Shown piece by piece: positions 51,198 through 59,368 of a stretch of 64,000 nt of DNA. This DNA is from Paradevosia shaoguanensis (GTDB lineage Bacteria; Pseudomonadota; Alphaproteobacteria; Rhizobiales; Devosiaceae), in assembly GCF_016801025.1 (NCBI RefSeq), contig NZ_CP068983.1:1550001-1614000 (forward strand), in the 5' to 3' direction. How positions within the stretch are numbered: position 1 is the first letter of the stretch; each line of letters opens with the position of its first letter. Both the position numbers and the translations under genes were made by a program. The notes below the pieces were generated by a model. That model did not search any database and was not told where the DNA came from. It worked only from the letters and a program-made list of their open reading frames with translations.

Positions 51198-51473
51198 ATG
51201 ACATCTCCGCTTCCCCCCTTCGACGATATTGCACCTGTTAGCGGCGAGCTGACCGAATATGACCGCGCGCATATCAAGCTCTATATGCGGCTGCTCGATG
51301 CCGCCGATGATGGGGCGGAATGGGCCGAAGCCGTCAATGTGCTGTTCGGAATTGATCCTGTTCGGGAACCTGAACGCGCCCGGCAGGTCCATGACAGCCA
51401 TCTGGGACGGGCGCGCTGGATGACACAGAGCGGCTATCGTCAGCTGCTGCGTCATCCGACAGATCGGACCTGA
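51198..51473 (+). CDS. Stand-alone DUF2285 protein (QseM-like antiactivator)
   Basis: A 91-residue protein made up almost wholly of a DUF2285 domain: T-E-Y-D-R-A-H-I-K-L-Y-M-R-L-L-D-A, then E-W-A-E-A-V-N-V-L-F-G-I-D-P near residue 50 and V-H-D-S-H-L-G-R-A-R-W-M near 70. In ICEMlSymR7A the stand-alone DUF2285 protein QseM blocks the activators TraR and FseA. Here an FseA-like gene lies 128 bases downstream. ATG 51198 is chosen; GTG 51183 would add five residues. Confidence 0.82.
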   Translation: MTSPLPPFDDIAPVSGELTEYDRAHIKLYMRLLDAADDGAEWAEAVNVLFGIDPVREPERARQVHDSHLGRARWMTQSGYRQLLRHPTDRT

Positions 51474-51601
51474 CCTCGCCGCCGTCGCACCAGTGATGCC
51501 TTCAGAGCATCACCCCATGTCTTTGTTCTGGCTTCCATCTCGGTAGAGGCGCCGCAATTCTTTCACGCTCCACCTGTGCAGTTTCAACCAGGAGCGGAGC
51601 A

Positions 51602-52367
51602 ATGAAGCCGGATACATCCCGCTGGCGAGACCAGGACCAGTATGAATTCTTCGATGCGCTGCCCGTTGAGGGTGTCGCCTGGGAATGCCTGCGCCGTAAC
51701 GCCTCCTATCAGGCCAGTTTCGATGATCTTGTAGCGCAAGGCGCCGGGCATCTTCCCTTTGCGGATGACGTCCAAAATCGCTGGGGGTTGCGATTTCCCG
51801 GCAGACCCCGGCTTTTCCGCGCTCGACCAACCGGTCATCTGGTCGCCTGTTGCCAATCCGGACATGCTGATGCTCGGGGCAGCGCCCGATTTTCTTCCGC
51901 CTTCTCCGTCCGCCTTCTCGGTCGATTTTGCTGATGCCATCTGCGGACCAGAGGGGACATATGGTGTCTGTGATGCCAGAGACGGCGTTCAATATCTGAT
52001 CCTCGCCGACACCGATGCCAATTCGCAGCCGGCGATCATCCTGCCACTTGACGAAAATCTGCCGGATCGGCTCGAAGCCATTCTCAGGCTCTGGCACATC
52101 TTGGCCGGGAAACCCGCGCGCCGCGACCCCAGGATGACGCCGTATCAGCGCCGACGGTTCCGCCTGATGATGCAAGCCGCCGACGGAAACGCCAACCACG
52201 CGACCTATCGTGAGATTGCCATCGCCATCTACGGAGAGGCGCGCGTTCGGGCCGAACCGTGGAAGACATCGGCTTTGCGCGCCTCTGTCATCGCCCTTGT
52301 CCGATCTGCTGCCGCGCTGATCGACGGCGGTTATCAGGATCTTTTGCGCCATCGTCGCAAACCCTGA
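51602..52367 (+). CDS. DUF6499-DUF2285 activator split by a +1 frame change (FseA-like)
   Basis: The first frame (51602-51799) encodes 66 residues of a DUF6499 domain (R-D-Q-D-Q-Y-E-F-F-D, V-A-W-E-C-L-R-R-N-A-S-Y-Q) up to W-G-L-R-F-P. From CCC at 51797-51799 the coding sense continues in the +1 frame (A-D-P-G-F-S-A-L-D-Q-P-V-I-W) through a DUF2285 domain to TGA at 52365-52367. Skipping the G at 51800 gives a 254-residue fusion. Without the shift the first frame ends at 51934. FseA of ICEMlSymR7A has the same domain pair and needs +1 programmed frameshifting. A plain mutation or base-call error is the alternative. Confidence 0.85.
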
Positions 52368-52503
52368 CTCTGACGCCTGATCGAGGGTGAGGATTTCACC
52401 CCTTCGATCTTCCTCATCCCCCATGCCGCCGCGCCTTCGCCACCGTGCGCTTGTCATGCCGTTGATCGTCAGCGGCATCCTGCACAACCACGGAGGCCAC
52501 CCC

Positions 52504-52785
52504 ATGCGACCTGATCTCGCCGCCTTGCCGCCACGCTACCTGCGCACCAAGGAAGCCGCCGACTTCCTCAGCCTGTCCGCCCGGACGCTGGAAAAGCACC
52601 GGACTTACGGAACAGGGCCTGCCTATCACAAGCTCGGCGGCCGCGTGGTCTATTCGGTCGAGGATCTCGCAGCCTGGGTTGCGCGCGGGTCGGTGACATC
52701 AACGTCGGATCCACGGGGACAGGTTCTCCCGGCAAAACCTCTCCCGCCGACCGCATTCACGTCACCCAAGCGCATCACGCGCTGA
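52504..52785 (+). CDS. AlpA/excisionase-like HTH protein (RdfS-like)
   Basis: A 93-residue protein with a MerR-superfamily HTH_17 domain at residues 10-65: P-P-R-Y-L-R-T-K-E-A-A-D-F-L-S-L-S-A-R-T-L-E-K-H and V-V-Y-S-V-E-D-L-A-A-W-V, as in excisionases and recombination directionality factors. The Pro/Ser-rich tail is likely flexible. GGAGG lies 8 bases before ATG 52504. It follows the FseA-like gene and precedes repA by 7 bases. In ICEMlSymR7A, FseA turns on rdfS, whose product drives excision; this gene is the natural candidate for that role. Confidence 0.75.
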   Translation: MRPDLAALPPRYLRTKEAADFLSLSARTLEKHRTYGTGPAYHKLGGRVVYSVEDLAAWVARGSVTSTSDPRGQVLPAKPLPPTAFTSPKRITR

Positions 52786-52792
52786 CCGGCTG

Positions 52793-53938
52793 ATGGCCCC
52801 CCAATATCCATATGCCTCGGAGCGCGGACAACTCGATTTGTTTCGGGCGATTCCCGGTGAATTCGCTCCACGAGACGCGCAGGATCTCATGGCCTATCCT
52901 TTCTTTTCCCTTTCCAAATCGCACCGTATCCGCCCGATTGACTTTGCCCTGGGTGACGTCTCGATCCGTGTCGAAGCTGTTCCCGATCACGGTATGGCGA
53001 CGATCTGGGATGCCGATATTCTGATCTGGGCGGCCAGTCAGATTGTTGAAGCGCGGGACGCCGGTCTGCGCACTTCGCGCCTGATGGCGGCAACGCCCTA
53101 TGAGATCCTGACGTTCACCGGGCGCGGAACCTCCCTGAGGGACTATCAGCGTCTGAAAGCGGCGCTGGACCGCTTGCAATCGACCACGGTTGCGACCTCG
53201 ATCCGCCAGCGCGCGAACGGACGGCGGCATCGCTTTTCGTGGATCAACGAATGGCATGAGCGGACCGATGCCAATGGCCGCCCGGACGGCATCGAGATGA
53301 TCGTGCCCGACTGGTTCTACAGTGCGGTTCTGGATGACGCCCTGATCCTCACCATCGACCGGGCCTATTTCAATCTGACCGGCGGGCTGGATCGCTGGCT
53401 CTATCGCCTGGTGCGCAAGCATGGTGGGCGGCAGAAAAACGGTTGGCGGTTCGACTTCCGTCACCTGCACCAGAAATCGGGCAGTCTGTCGCCGTTCAAG
53501 CGCTTCGCCTTCGAGCTGCGCGACATTATCCGCCGCCAGCCACTGCCCGGCTACACCCTGTTCGCCGAGGTCGAAACCGGCGGCCGGATGCTGCTCGCTT
53601 TCGAGCCTGTCTCGGCCTGTGGAAAACCTGTGGATAGTCTCGTGCTATCGGGAACCCGGACTATCGTGCCATCAGGAACCGGAGGCTCGTGCTATCGGGA
53701 ACCCAAACACCTACTATCCTTCGGTAACAAAAGCGAAAATCGCGCCCTTAACTTAGAGTCTAACACAGAATCTAACTTTGAAGAGCGGCGGCGCGATGTG
53801 GAAAAGCTCATCGCGAAGGCTGGTGAGGCCCTCAGATCGGGTGCCCATAAAGGCAAGCTGACACCCCCAAAGCAAGGATCGCCCGCGTCAACAAGCACGC
53901 CTGAACTTCCTCTCGGCAAACCGGGAGGACGGCGATGA
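52793..53938 (+). CDS. repA: Replication initiator RepA
   Basis: A 381-residue replication initiator protein A. The core (about 25-290) has winged-helix initiator features: F-F-S-L-S-K-S-H-R-I-R near 41, W-D-A-D-I-L-I-W-A-A near 73, T-S-L-R-D-Y-Q-R-L-K-A-A-L near 116 and R-W-L-Y-R-L-V-R-K-H-G-G near 203. After residue 275 the sequence turns low-complexity because the DNA holds iteron-like repeats (53640-53703). It starts 7 bases after the HTH gene; its stop overlaps parA. RepA would let the excised circle replicate. Confidence 0.9.
   Translation: MAPQYPYASERGQLDLFRAIPGEFAPRDAQDLMAYPFFSLSKSHRIRPIDFALGDVSIRVEAVPDHGMATIWDADILIWAASQIVEARDAGLRTSRLMAATPYEILTFTGRGTSLRDYQRLKAALDRLQSTTVATSIRQRANGRRHRFSWINEWHERTDANGRPDGIEMIVPDWFYSAVLDDALILTIDRAYFNLTGGLDRWLYRLVRKHGGRQKNGWRFDFRHLHQKSGSLSPFKRFAFELRDIIRRQPLPGYTLFAEVETGGRMLLAFEPVSACGKPVDSLVLSGTRTIVPSGTGGSCYREPKHLLSFGNKSENRALNLESNTESNFEERRRDVEKLIAKAGEALRSGAHKGKLTPPKQGSPASTSTPELPLGKPGGRR
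53618..53790. repeat. Iteron array, DnaA-box-like site and AT-rich stretch inside repA (candidate oriV)
   Basis: The 17-bp unit TCGTGCTATCGGGAACC occurs at 53640-53656 and 53687-53703, with TCGTGCCATCAGGAACC between them at 53664-53680; spacing is 24 and 23 bases. A degenerate fourth copy may follow near 53711. Just before lie TGTGGAAAA and TGTGGATAG (53629-53637), one base from a DnaA box, and just after is an AT-rich stretch (53704-53790) with TCTAAC repeated. This is the layout of an iteron origin. Confidence 0.75.
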
Positions 53939-54588
53939 TTGTTGCGCTCCTCAATCAGAAAGGCGGCGTGGGCAAGACGACGCTGGCGCTGCATCTCGCC
54001 GGAGCCTGGGCCGCGGAAGGCAAGCGCGTCATCCTGATCGATGCCGACCCGCAAGGCTCCGCACTCGACTGGTCGGAGCGGCGCAGCCATGAAGGGCTGC
54101 CAAGGCTGTTCACCGTCATCGGACTTGCCCGCGATACCCTGCACAGGGAAGCGCCGGAACTGGCGCGTGACGCGGATCATGTCGTCATTGATGGCCCGCC
54201 CCGTGTCGCCGGTCTGATGCGCTCTGCGCTGCTTGCAGCCGATCTGGTGCTGATCCCGGTGCAGCCATCCCCCTTTGACGGCTGGGCATCAGCCGAAATG
54301 CTGGCGCTTCTGAATGAAGCACGCATCTATCGCCCGGAGCTGTCCGCCCGTTTTCTGCTGAACCGATGCGGTGCGCGCACCATCATCGCCCGCGAAACGG
54401 CCGAGACACTGGCTGACCATGATCCGCCCTTGCTGGCCACAACGGTCGGCCAGCGCGTCGCCTTCGCTGAAGCCGCACAGACCGGACGGCTGGTATCGGA
54501 GACCGATGGCGGCGAACGGGCCGCACAGGAGGTCACAGCGCTGGTGGCCGAGATCGATGGCCTCGGTATCGGGAGGATTGTGCCATGA
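53935..54588 (+). CDS. parA: ParA-family partition ATPase
   Basis: A 217-residue short ParA (MinD/ParF type). It opens with the deviant Walker A Q-K-G-G-V-G-K-T-T at residues 8-16, then D-A-D-P-Q-G-S-A-L-D-W (Walker A-prime) near 38 and V-V-I-D-G-P-P near 83 (Walker B). No N-terminal HTH, so autoregulation must come from a partner. ATG 53935 overlaps the repA stop and its own stop overlaps the small RHH gene, which is the likely centromere-binding partner. Confidence 0.93.
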   Translation: MIVALLNQKGGVGKTTLALHLAGAWAAEGKRVILIDADPQGSALDWSERRSHEGLPRLFTVIGLARDTLHREAPELARDADHVVIDGPPRVAGLMRSALLAADLVLIPVQPSPFDGWASAEMLALLNEARIYRPELSARFLLNRCGARTIIARETAETLADHDPPLLATTVGQRVAFAEAAQTGRLVSETDGGERAAQEVTALVAEIDGLGIGRIVP

Positions 54589-54839
54589 CACGTCCGCCCG
54601 CCAAATCCGGCTTCGCGTCTCGTCCGGGCAATCCCGATAGCTGGGTCAGGGCCGCCGATGCCCCGGCAATCGGCAAGACGGCGATGGAGGCGTTCACTGC
54701 CCGCCTGACCATCGACATCACGCCCGAACTGCGCGGGCGCATCAAGGTTGCCGCTTTCCGGCGCGGCGTCACCGTCGCCGTGATGCTGCGCGAGCTGCTG
54801 GTCCGCGAGTTTCCACCCACCGAAGGAGATCAGCCATGA
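54585..54839 (+). CDS. Small RHH-like partition partner
   Basis: An 84-residue protein. Residues 35-75 (A-F-T-A-R-L-T-I-D-I-T-P-E-L-R-G-R-I-K-V-A-A-F-R-R-G-V-T-V) show the strand-helix-helix pattern of ribbon-helix-helix DNA-binding proteins such as ParG. The first 30 residues are flexible and basic. ATGA overlaps at both ends link it to parA and DUF2840. It probably binds the element's centromere and stimulates ParA. Confidence 0.75.
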   Translation: MTRPPAKSGFASRPGNPDSWVRAADAPAIGKTAMEAFTARLTIDITPELRGRIKVAAFRRGVTVAVMLRELLVREFPPTEGDQP

Positions 54840-55354
54840 CCGGCAAAACCGCGCGCGCTGCGCATGAACACCCGCTGGCGGACGGGCCTGCCCCGTTCAC
54901 CACAATGGTCGAACTGACCTTCCAGAAGAAGAAGGTCGAGCGCTGGATACGCTTCGGCCGCAAGAGCTTTGAGCAGATCATCGACCGCCGCCGCAGTCTC
55001 GTCGGCTTCGCACCCGAAAGCATCTTCGCCTTCGTCCGCTGGGCCTCCAACGATTACGGCACCATCGTCTCGCGGCTCGACATCCTGCGCGCTGTCGGCC
55101 GTGGCGAGCCGTTCCAGACCGTGCCCTTCGTTCGCCCCGGCGGCGAGATCCTGCTGCGTATCGATGGCTGGCCAAAGGTGCAGCAAGCGCTGGCCGCCAT
55201 CGACGCTGTGGACGCGCTTGGCGTCGATCCGGCGGATGTTGCGCCGGACCATTGGCGGCACGTCCACAACCGTTTGAGTGCTGGTCAGGACCCCAACCCT
55301 TACACCCCGGAGCGCCATGCCGCATGGGTCAGCCGCCGGAGGATTGCGCCATGA
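54836..55354 (+). CDS. DUF2840 domain protein
   Basis: A 172-residue DUF2840 protein: T-M-V-E-L-T-F-Q-K-K-K-V-E-R-W-I-R-F-G near residue 23, F-A-F-V-R-W-A-S-N-D-Y-G-T near 63 and a C-terminal Y-T-P-E-R-H-A-A-W. The family is found next to traF on alphaproteobacterial conjugative elements; function unknown. The gene overlaps both neighbours by 4 bases (ATGA), so it is translated with the parA group and traF. Confidence 0.88.
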   Translation: MTGKTARAAHEHPLADGPAPFTTMVELTFQKKKVERWIRFGRKSFEQIIDRRRSLVGFAPESIFAFVRWASNDYGTIVSRLDILRAVGRGEPFQTVPFVRPGGEILLRIDGWPKVQQALAAIDAVDALGVDPADVAPDHWRHVHNRLSAGQDPNPYTPERHAAWVSRRRIAP

Positions 55355-55896
55355 GCCGCCGTCATATTCTCGCCGTGTCCATGCTGGCTGTCGGCACGCT
55401 TGTCGCCACGGCTGTTGCCGATCTGCCAACCCGGTTGATCTGGAATGCGACTGCCAGCGCGCCCATCGGCTTCTACACGGTTGCTCCTGCCGATACGCTC
55501 AAAATTCCCGAACTCGCCGTCATCGAGCCGCCCGAACCGCTGGAGCGGTTCATGGTTGAGCGCGGCTATATCGGGTGGGGCGTGCCGCTGCTGAAACGCG
55601 TCCTCGGCTTGCCGGGGCAGCGCGTCTGCCGCAGCGGTGCGACGATCACCGTCGATAACGTCGAGATGGGCGATGCACTGGAGCGCGACCGCATGGGCCG
55701 CGATCTGCCGGTCTGGCAGGGCTGCCGCATCATCCGCGACGGCGAACTCTTCCTCATGAATTGGGACATCCGGGACAGCCTCGATGGCCGTTACTTCGGA
55801 CCTGTTCTCGCCAGTTCCGTCATCGGCCGGGCGCTTCCGCTCTGGACCGATGAGGAAGGCGATGGCCGCTACGAATGGCGGGCGGTCACGCATTGA
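55351..55896 (+). CDS. traF: Conjugal transfer signal peptidase TraF (S26 family)
   Basis: A 181-residue membrane protease with an N-terminal anchor (residues 5-24). Catalytic Ser36 is in S-A-P-I-G-F-Y and catalytic Lys82 in L-L-K-R-V-L-G-L-P-G, the S26 dyad; N-W-D-I-R-D-S-L-D-G-R-Y-F-G near 138 is the final family box. TraF cyclises the TrbC pilin in the RP4 system, and trbC is present at 63155. ATG 55351 overlaps DUF2840's stop. Confidence 0.92.
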   Translation: MSRRHILAVSMLAVGTLVATAVADLPTRLIWNATASAPIGFYTVAPADTLKIPELAVIEPPEPLERFMVERGYIGWGVPLLKRVLGLPGQRVCRSGATITVDNVEMGDALERDRMGRDLPVWQGCRIIRDGELFLMNWDIRDSLDGRYFGPVLASSVIGRALPLWTDEEGDGRYEWRAVTH

Positions 55897-55931
55897 ACCC
55901 AGGCCAAACCCACAAACACAGGAGACATACC

Positions 55932-56267
55932 ATGCCACAGATCGGTCAATTCTCGCGTGACGCATCCGGCTTCGCGGGTCAGCTCGTAACGCTCACCATG
56001 AAGCGCGATCTCGTCATCGTGCCCGCCGAACATTCCGATGCGGAGAATGCGCCGGACTATCGCGTCCATTTCATTGAACATGACGGGCCGGAGGTCGGTG
56101 CTGCATGGAAACGCACCGGCGAAAAGGCTGGCGAATATCTCTCGGTACTGCTTGACGATCCCGCCTTGCCGCAGCCGATCCGCGCCAACCTGTTCCGCGA
56201 TGACGATGCAGGCTCGTCATGGTCGCTACACTGGAGCCGTCCAAAGCCCCGCGAAGATCGGGGCTGA
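55932..56267 (+). CDS. DUF736 domain protein (second copy)
   Basis: A 111-residue DUF736 protein, M-P-Q-I-G-Q-F-S-R-D-A-S-G-F-A-G-Q-L, with V-G-A-A-W-K-R-T-G-E-K-A-G-E-Y-L-S-V near residue 55 and ending L-H-W-S-R-P. Only about a third of positions match the copy at 48591, so the two are old paralogues. AGGAGACATACC precedes ATG 55932. Its place after traF is the usual one. Confidence 0.9.
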   Translation: MPQIGQFSRDASGFAGQLVTLTMKRDLVIVPAEHSDAENAPDYRVHFIEHDGPEVGAAWKRTGEKAGEYLSVLLDDPALPQPIRANLFRDDDAGSSWSLHWSRPKPREDRG

Positions 56268-56271
56268 GATC

Positions 56272-56982
56272 ATGCGATCCTGCGCCCTCCTTCTCTTCAC
56301 GGCCCTGCTGTCGGCTGGCAGCGGCTCGATGCCGGCCATCGCGCAGATCACGCCGCAACCCGCGCCTGTCACCGTGCATCCCCATGCTGCTCTCATTGCC
56401 GAGGCGTCACAGCGCTTCGGCATACCAGAGCATTGGATTCGAGCCGTGCTGCGTGTGGAGAGTGCGGGCGATGTGCGCGCAATTTCATCGGCGGGCGCGA
56501 TGGGACTGATGCAGGTCATGCCCGATACCTGGGCGGGCCTGCGCCGCCGCCATGGTCTCGGGCGTGACCCTTACGATCCGCGCGATAACATCCTCGCAGG
56601 CACGGCGTATCTGCGCGAGATGTGGAACCGCTACGGCAATGTTGCGGCCATGCTTGCCGCCTACAATGCCGGTCCCGGTCGCTATGACGAGCATCTGGCG
56701 ACGGGCCGCGTTTTGCCCGCAGAAACGCGCGCCTATGTCGCCACGCTCGCGCCGCTTCTTGGGCATGCGACTGCGCCCGATGTTCCGACAATCGTGCCGC
56801 CACCACCACCGGATTGGCGCGAAGCCCCGCTCTTCGTTGCGCAATCCGGCGGCATTTCAGCGGCGGCAAATCAGCCGTCGGGCGACATCCACGCAACCGT
56901 TTCTCTGCGCGATCCCGCCGTTCAGGAGCCGCAGGACAGCGGCATATTCGTGGCCCTTGCGAGCGATGGCGACAAGCCATGA
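56272..56982 (+). CDS. Conjugal-transfer lytic transglycosylase
   Basis: A 236-residue exported muramidase of the SLT family (VirB1-like). Signal peptide about 1-24, SLT domain about 38-160: catalytic E63 in V-L-R-V-E-S-A-G-D, G-A-M-G-L-M-Q-V-M-P near 75 and A-A-Y-N-A-G-P-G-R-Y near 130. The C-terminal 70 residues are a Pro-rich, disordered tail. It opens peptidoglycan for the mating channel. It starts 4 bases after the DUF736 gene. Confidence 0.9.
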   Translation: MRSCALLLFTALLSAGSGSMPAIAQITPQPAPVTVHPHAALIAEASQRFGIPEHWIRAVLRVESAGDVRAISSAGAMGLMQVMPDTWAGLRRRHGLGRDPYDPRDNILAGTAYLREMWNRYGNVAAMLAAYNAGPGRYDEHLATGRVLPAETRAYVATLAPLLGHATAPDVPTIVPPPPPDWREAPLFVAQSGGISAAANQPSGDIHATVSLRDPAVQEPQDSGIFVALASDGDKP

Positions 56983-57295
56983 GCATGGCGTTTAAGCGCT
57001 CGTTCGGTCCATTTCCGGTGTGCAGTCAGGCTTGGGTGCGCCTGGCAGCATTCCCGGCAGGAAGGGCAAAAAGGGAAGGAAAGGCGGAGGGCAAGATAAA
57101 GGAAACCGGCACCCTGTCGGGGCGGTTTCTGGGCAAGCCCTTGTCTGCACACTGTTTTGGGACGCGGCGCACGGCACCATGCTTTTGGGTTTCGCGTGCC
57201 GCGATTTGGCGCAAAGCCTTGGCTTCGCTGGGTTTTGACCGGCACTCTAACCGAATATCGGCCGATTTTCCGCCGTCACGGCTTCGGATGCGCCG
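56983..57295. other. Gene-poor gap before the relaxase, candidate oriT
   Basis: This 313-bp gap precedes the relaxase gene, where oriT lies in related elements. Inverted repeats are GAAACCG/CGGTTTC at 57102-57129, CGGCAC/GTGCCG at 57172-57201, and AAGCC-TT-GGCTT close behind. A small open frame here is Arg-rich and not convincing. No nic site can be named from sequence alone. Confidence 0.45.
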
Positions 57296-59368
57296 ATGAG
57301 TGGCGACGACGAGAACCGCTTTCGCCCGAAGCTTGGCCGCATCAGGTCGGACGTGCCGAAGCCGGGCAAGGCGAAAAGCTTTCTGACGCAGGCAAAGAAG
57401 CTGGCGCGTCAGCATAGCAACAGCCCCGGCAGATCATCATCATTCGCATCACGGACATCCTCGTCGTCTTCATCTGGTTCGGCCGGAAAGAACGGGAAGG
57501 CACAGCGGGCTGGCAAAGGTCCGGGCGTCAAGCGTGGTCGTGGTGCGGCCTTTGTCCGCGCCCGAACCCTGTCGGGCGGCTGGCGTCACAGCACGGCCGG
57601 AGCGCGCCGTGTCGTCGTGAGAACCCGTTATGTCCAGAGCGCGGGAAAGAACGGCAAGGGTGCTGCCCATCTGCGCTACATCCAGCGCGACGGCACCTCG
57701 CGCGATGGCGAGCGCGGCCAGCTTTATTCGGCGAACGAGGACCGCGCCGATGGAGATGCGTTTCTTGACCGCGGCAAGGATGACCGCCACCAGTTCCGCT
57801 TCATCGTTTCGCCCGAAGATGCCGCCGATCTTTCCGACCTCACAGAACATACCCGCGATCTGATGAGCCGTATCGAGGCCGACCTAGGCACGAAACTCGA
57901 TTGGGTGGCGGTCAATCACCACAATACCGGCCATCCCCATGTCCATGTCATCGTTCGGGGCAAGGACGATCTGGGCGAGAACCTGGTCATCAATGGCGAC
58001 TATCTCGCCAATGGTATTCGTGAGCGCGCGAGCGAACTGACCACTCTGGAACTCGGCCCCGTGACCGAGATCGAGCAGAGCCGCAAGCTGTCTGCCGAAA
58101 TCGACCAGGACCGCTTCACCCGGATCGACCGGGCAATGACCGAAGAGGTCGACGAACGGATCCTGGATCTGCGCCATGAGCCCGACGACACGCGCCGCCA
58201 GTTCAACCGCACGCTTCGCCTGCGCCGCCTCGCCAAACTGGAAAAAATGGGATTGGCCACGGAACATGCCCCCGGCGTCTGGGAACTCGGCGCGAAGATG
58301 GAGCCGGCGCTGCGTGAACTCGGAGAGCGCGGCGACATCATCCGCAACATGCACAAGGCGCTGAAGGCCGATGGGCTGGCGCGTGATCCGATGACATTCC
58401 AGCTTCACGACGGTGCGCCCGCGATGCCGATCACCGGCCGCGTCGTCGACAAATATCTGACCGATGAGATGGGTGAGAACCTGACCCTCGTGGTCGACGG
58501 GATCGATGGGCGCACGCACCATCTTCCCGGCATCGATCCGGCCCGCGTCGAAGACGCCCGGATTGGCAGCATCATCGAGGTCGGTCCCGCCGATACAGCA
58601 GAGCGCCCATCCGATCGCACCATCGCTGCGATCTCGGAGAATGGCATATATCGCCCGAGCCGCCACCTCGAACAGGCGAAGTTCGAGGGGCGTGTGCCGG
58701 GTGGTGATTATGAGGGCTATGTCGATGCCCATGTCCGGCGATTGGAGTCGCTACGCCGGGCCGGGATTGCCGAGCGGATCAACGCCGACCAGTGGCGCAT
58801 CCCCGAAGACTTCGAGAGCCGCGCCACCGCCTATGATGCCGGTCGCAACCGGCAGGCCAGCATCCGTGTCGTCTCGACCTTCGACCTGGAAAAGCAGATC
58901 GGCGCCGATGGTGCGACCTGGCTGGACCGGCGACTGGTTACGCCGGACGCTTCGGACCTTACCCCGGCAGGGTTCGGGCAACAGGTGCGAGAGGCGATGG
59001 ATCAGCGCCGTGAACATCATATCGCACAGGGCGATGCGACACGGCAGCAGAATGGGCGCATCCTCTATCGGCGCAGCCTGCTCACCAACCTTCGGGAACG
59101 GGAGGTGGCGCGCATCGGTGCGGAAATGGCCGGGAGCAAGGGGTTGCCATTCCGGGCGGCTGCCGATGGCGAGACTGTCAGCGGCAAGTTTAGCGGAACC
59201 GTGCAGCTCTCGAGCGGCAAGTTCGCTATTATCGAAAAGAGTCACGAGTTCACCCTTGTACCGTGGCGGCCGGTCATCGACCGCCAGCTCGGCCGTGAGG
59301 TGATGGGCGTCGTGCAGGGTGGATCGGTATCCTGGCAGTTAGGACGGACACGAGGGCTGGGGATCTGA
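57296..59368 (+). CDS. RlxS-type relaxase (MobP/VirD2-like, DUF3363)
   Basis: A 690-residue relaxase. After a basic Ser-rich 100 residues comes the relaxase domain: A-A-H-L-R-Y-I-Q-R-D-G-T near 125 (candidate Tyr) and the three-His metal motif H213-P-H215-V-H217 after N-H-H-N-T-G. The C-terminal 350 residues are the DUF3363 region. It nicks oriT and pilots the strand to TraG. It corresponds to TraR of Tn4371-type ICEs. ATG 57296 follows a gap that may be oriT; traG starts 187 bases later. Confidence 0.9.
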   Translation: MSGDDENRFRPKLGRIRSDVPKPGKAKSFLTQAKKLARQHSNSPGRSSSFASRTSSSSSSGSAGKNGKAQRAGKGPGVKRGRGAAFVRARTLSGGWRHSTAGARRVVVRTRYVQSAGKNGKGAAHLRYIQRDGTSRDGERGQLYSANEDRADGDAFLDRGKDDRHQFRFIVSPEDAADLSDLTEHTRDLMSRIEADLGTKLDWVAVNHHNTGHPHVHVIVRGKDDLGENLVINGDYLANGIRERASELTTLELGPVTEIEQSRKLSAEIDQDRFTRIDRAMTEEVDERILDLRHEPDDTRRQFNRTLRLRRLAKLEKMGLATEHAPGVWELGAKMEPALRELGERGDIIRNMHKALKADGLARDPMTFQLHDGAPAMPITGRVVDKYLTDEMGENLTLVVDGIDGRTHHLPGIDPARVEDARIGSIIEVGPADTAERPSDRTIAAISENGIYRPSRHLEQAKFEGRVPGGDYEGYVDAHVRRLESLRRAGIAERINADQWRIPEDFESRATAYDAGRNRQASIRVVSTFDLEKQIGADGATWLDRRLVTPDASDLTPAGFGQQVREAMDQRREHHIAQGDATRQQNGRILYRRSLLTNLREREVARIGAEMAGSKGLPFRAAADGETVSGKFSGTVQLSSGKFAIIEKSHEFTLVPWRPVIDRQLGREVMGVVQGGSVSWQLGRTRGLGI

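Noticed and set aside
51759-52367. DUF2285 half as an independent gene from ATG 51759
   Set aside because: No ribosome site, and its first 14 residues do not read as protein; the two halves join cleanly at 51799/51801, so the fusion reading is preferred.
53640-53703. CRISPR array from the repeated 17-mer
   Set aside because: Only three units with 6-7 base gaps, inside repA; this is an iteron pattern, not repeat-spacer.
56989-57299. Small open frame before the relaxase
   Set aside because: Arg/Phe/Cys-rich with no domain and no good ribosome site; the gap fits better as an oriT region.
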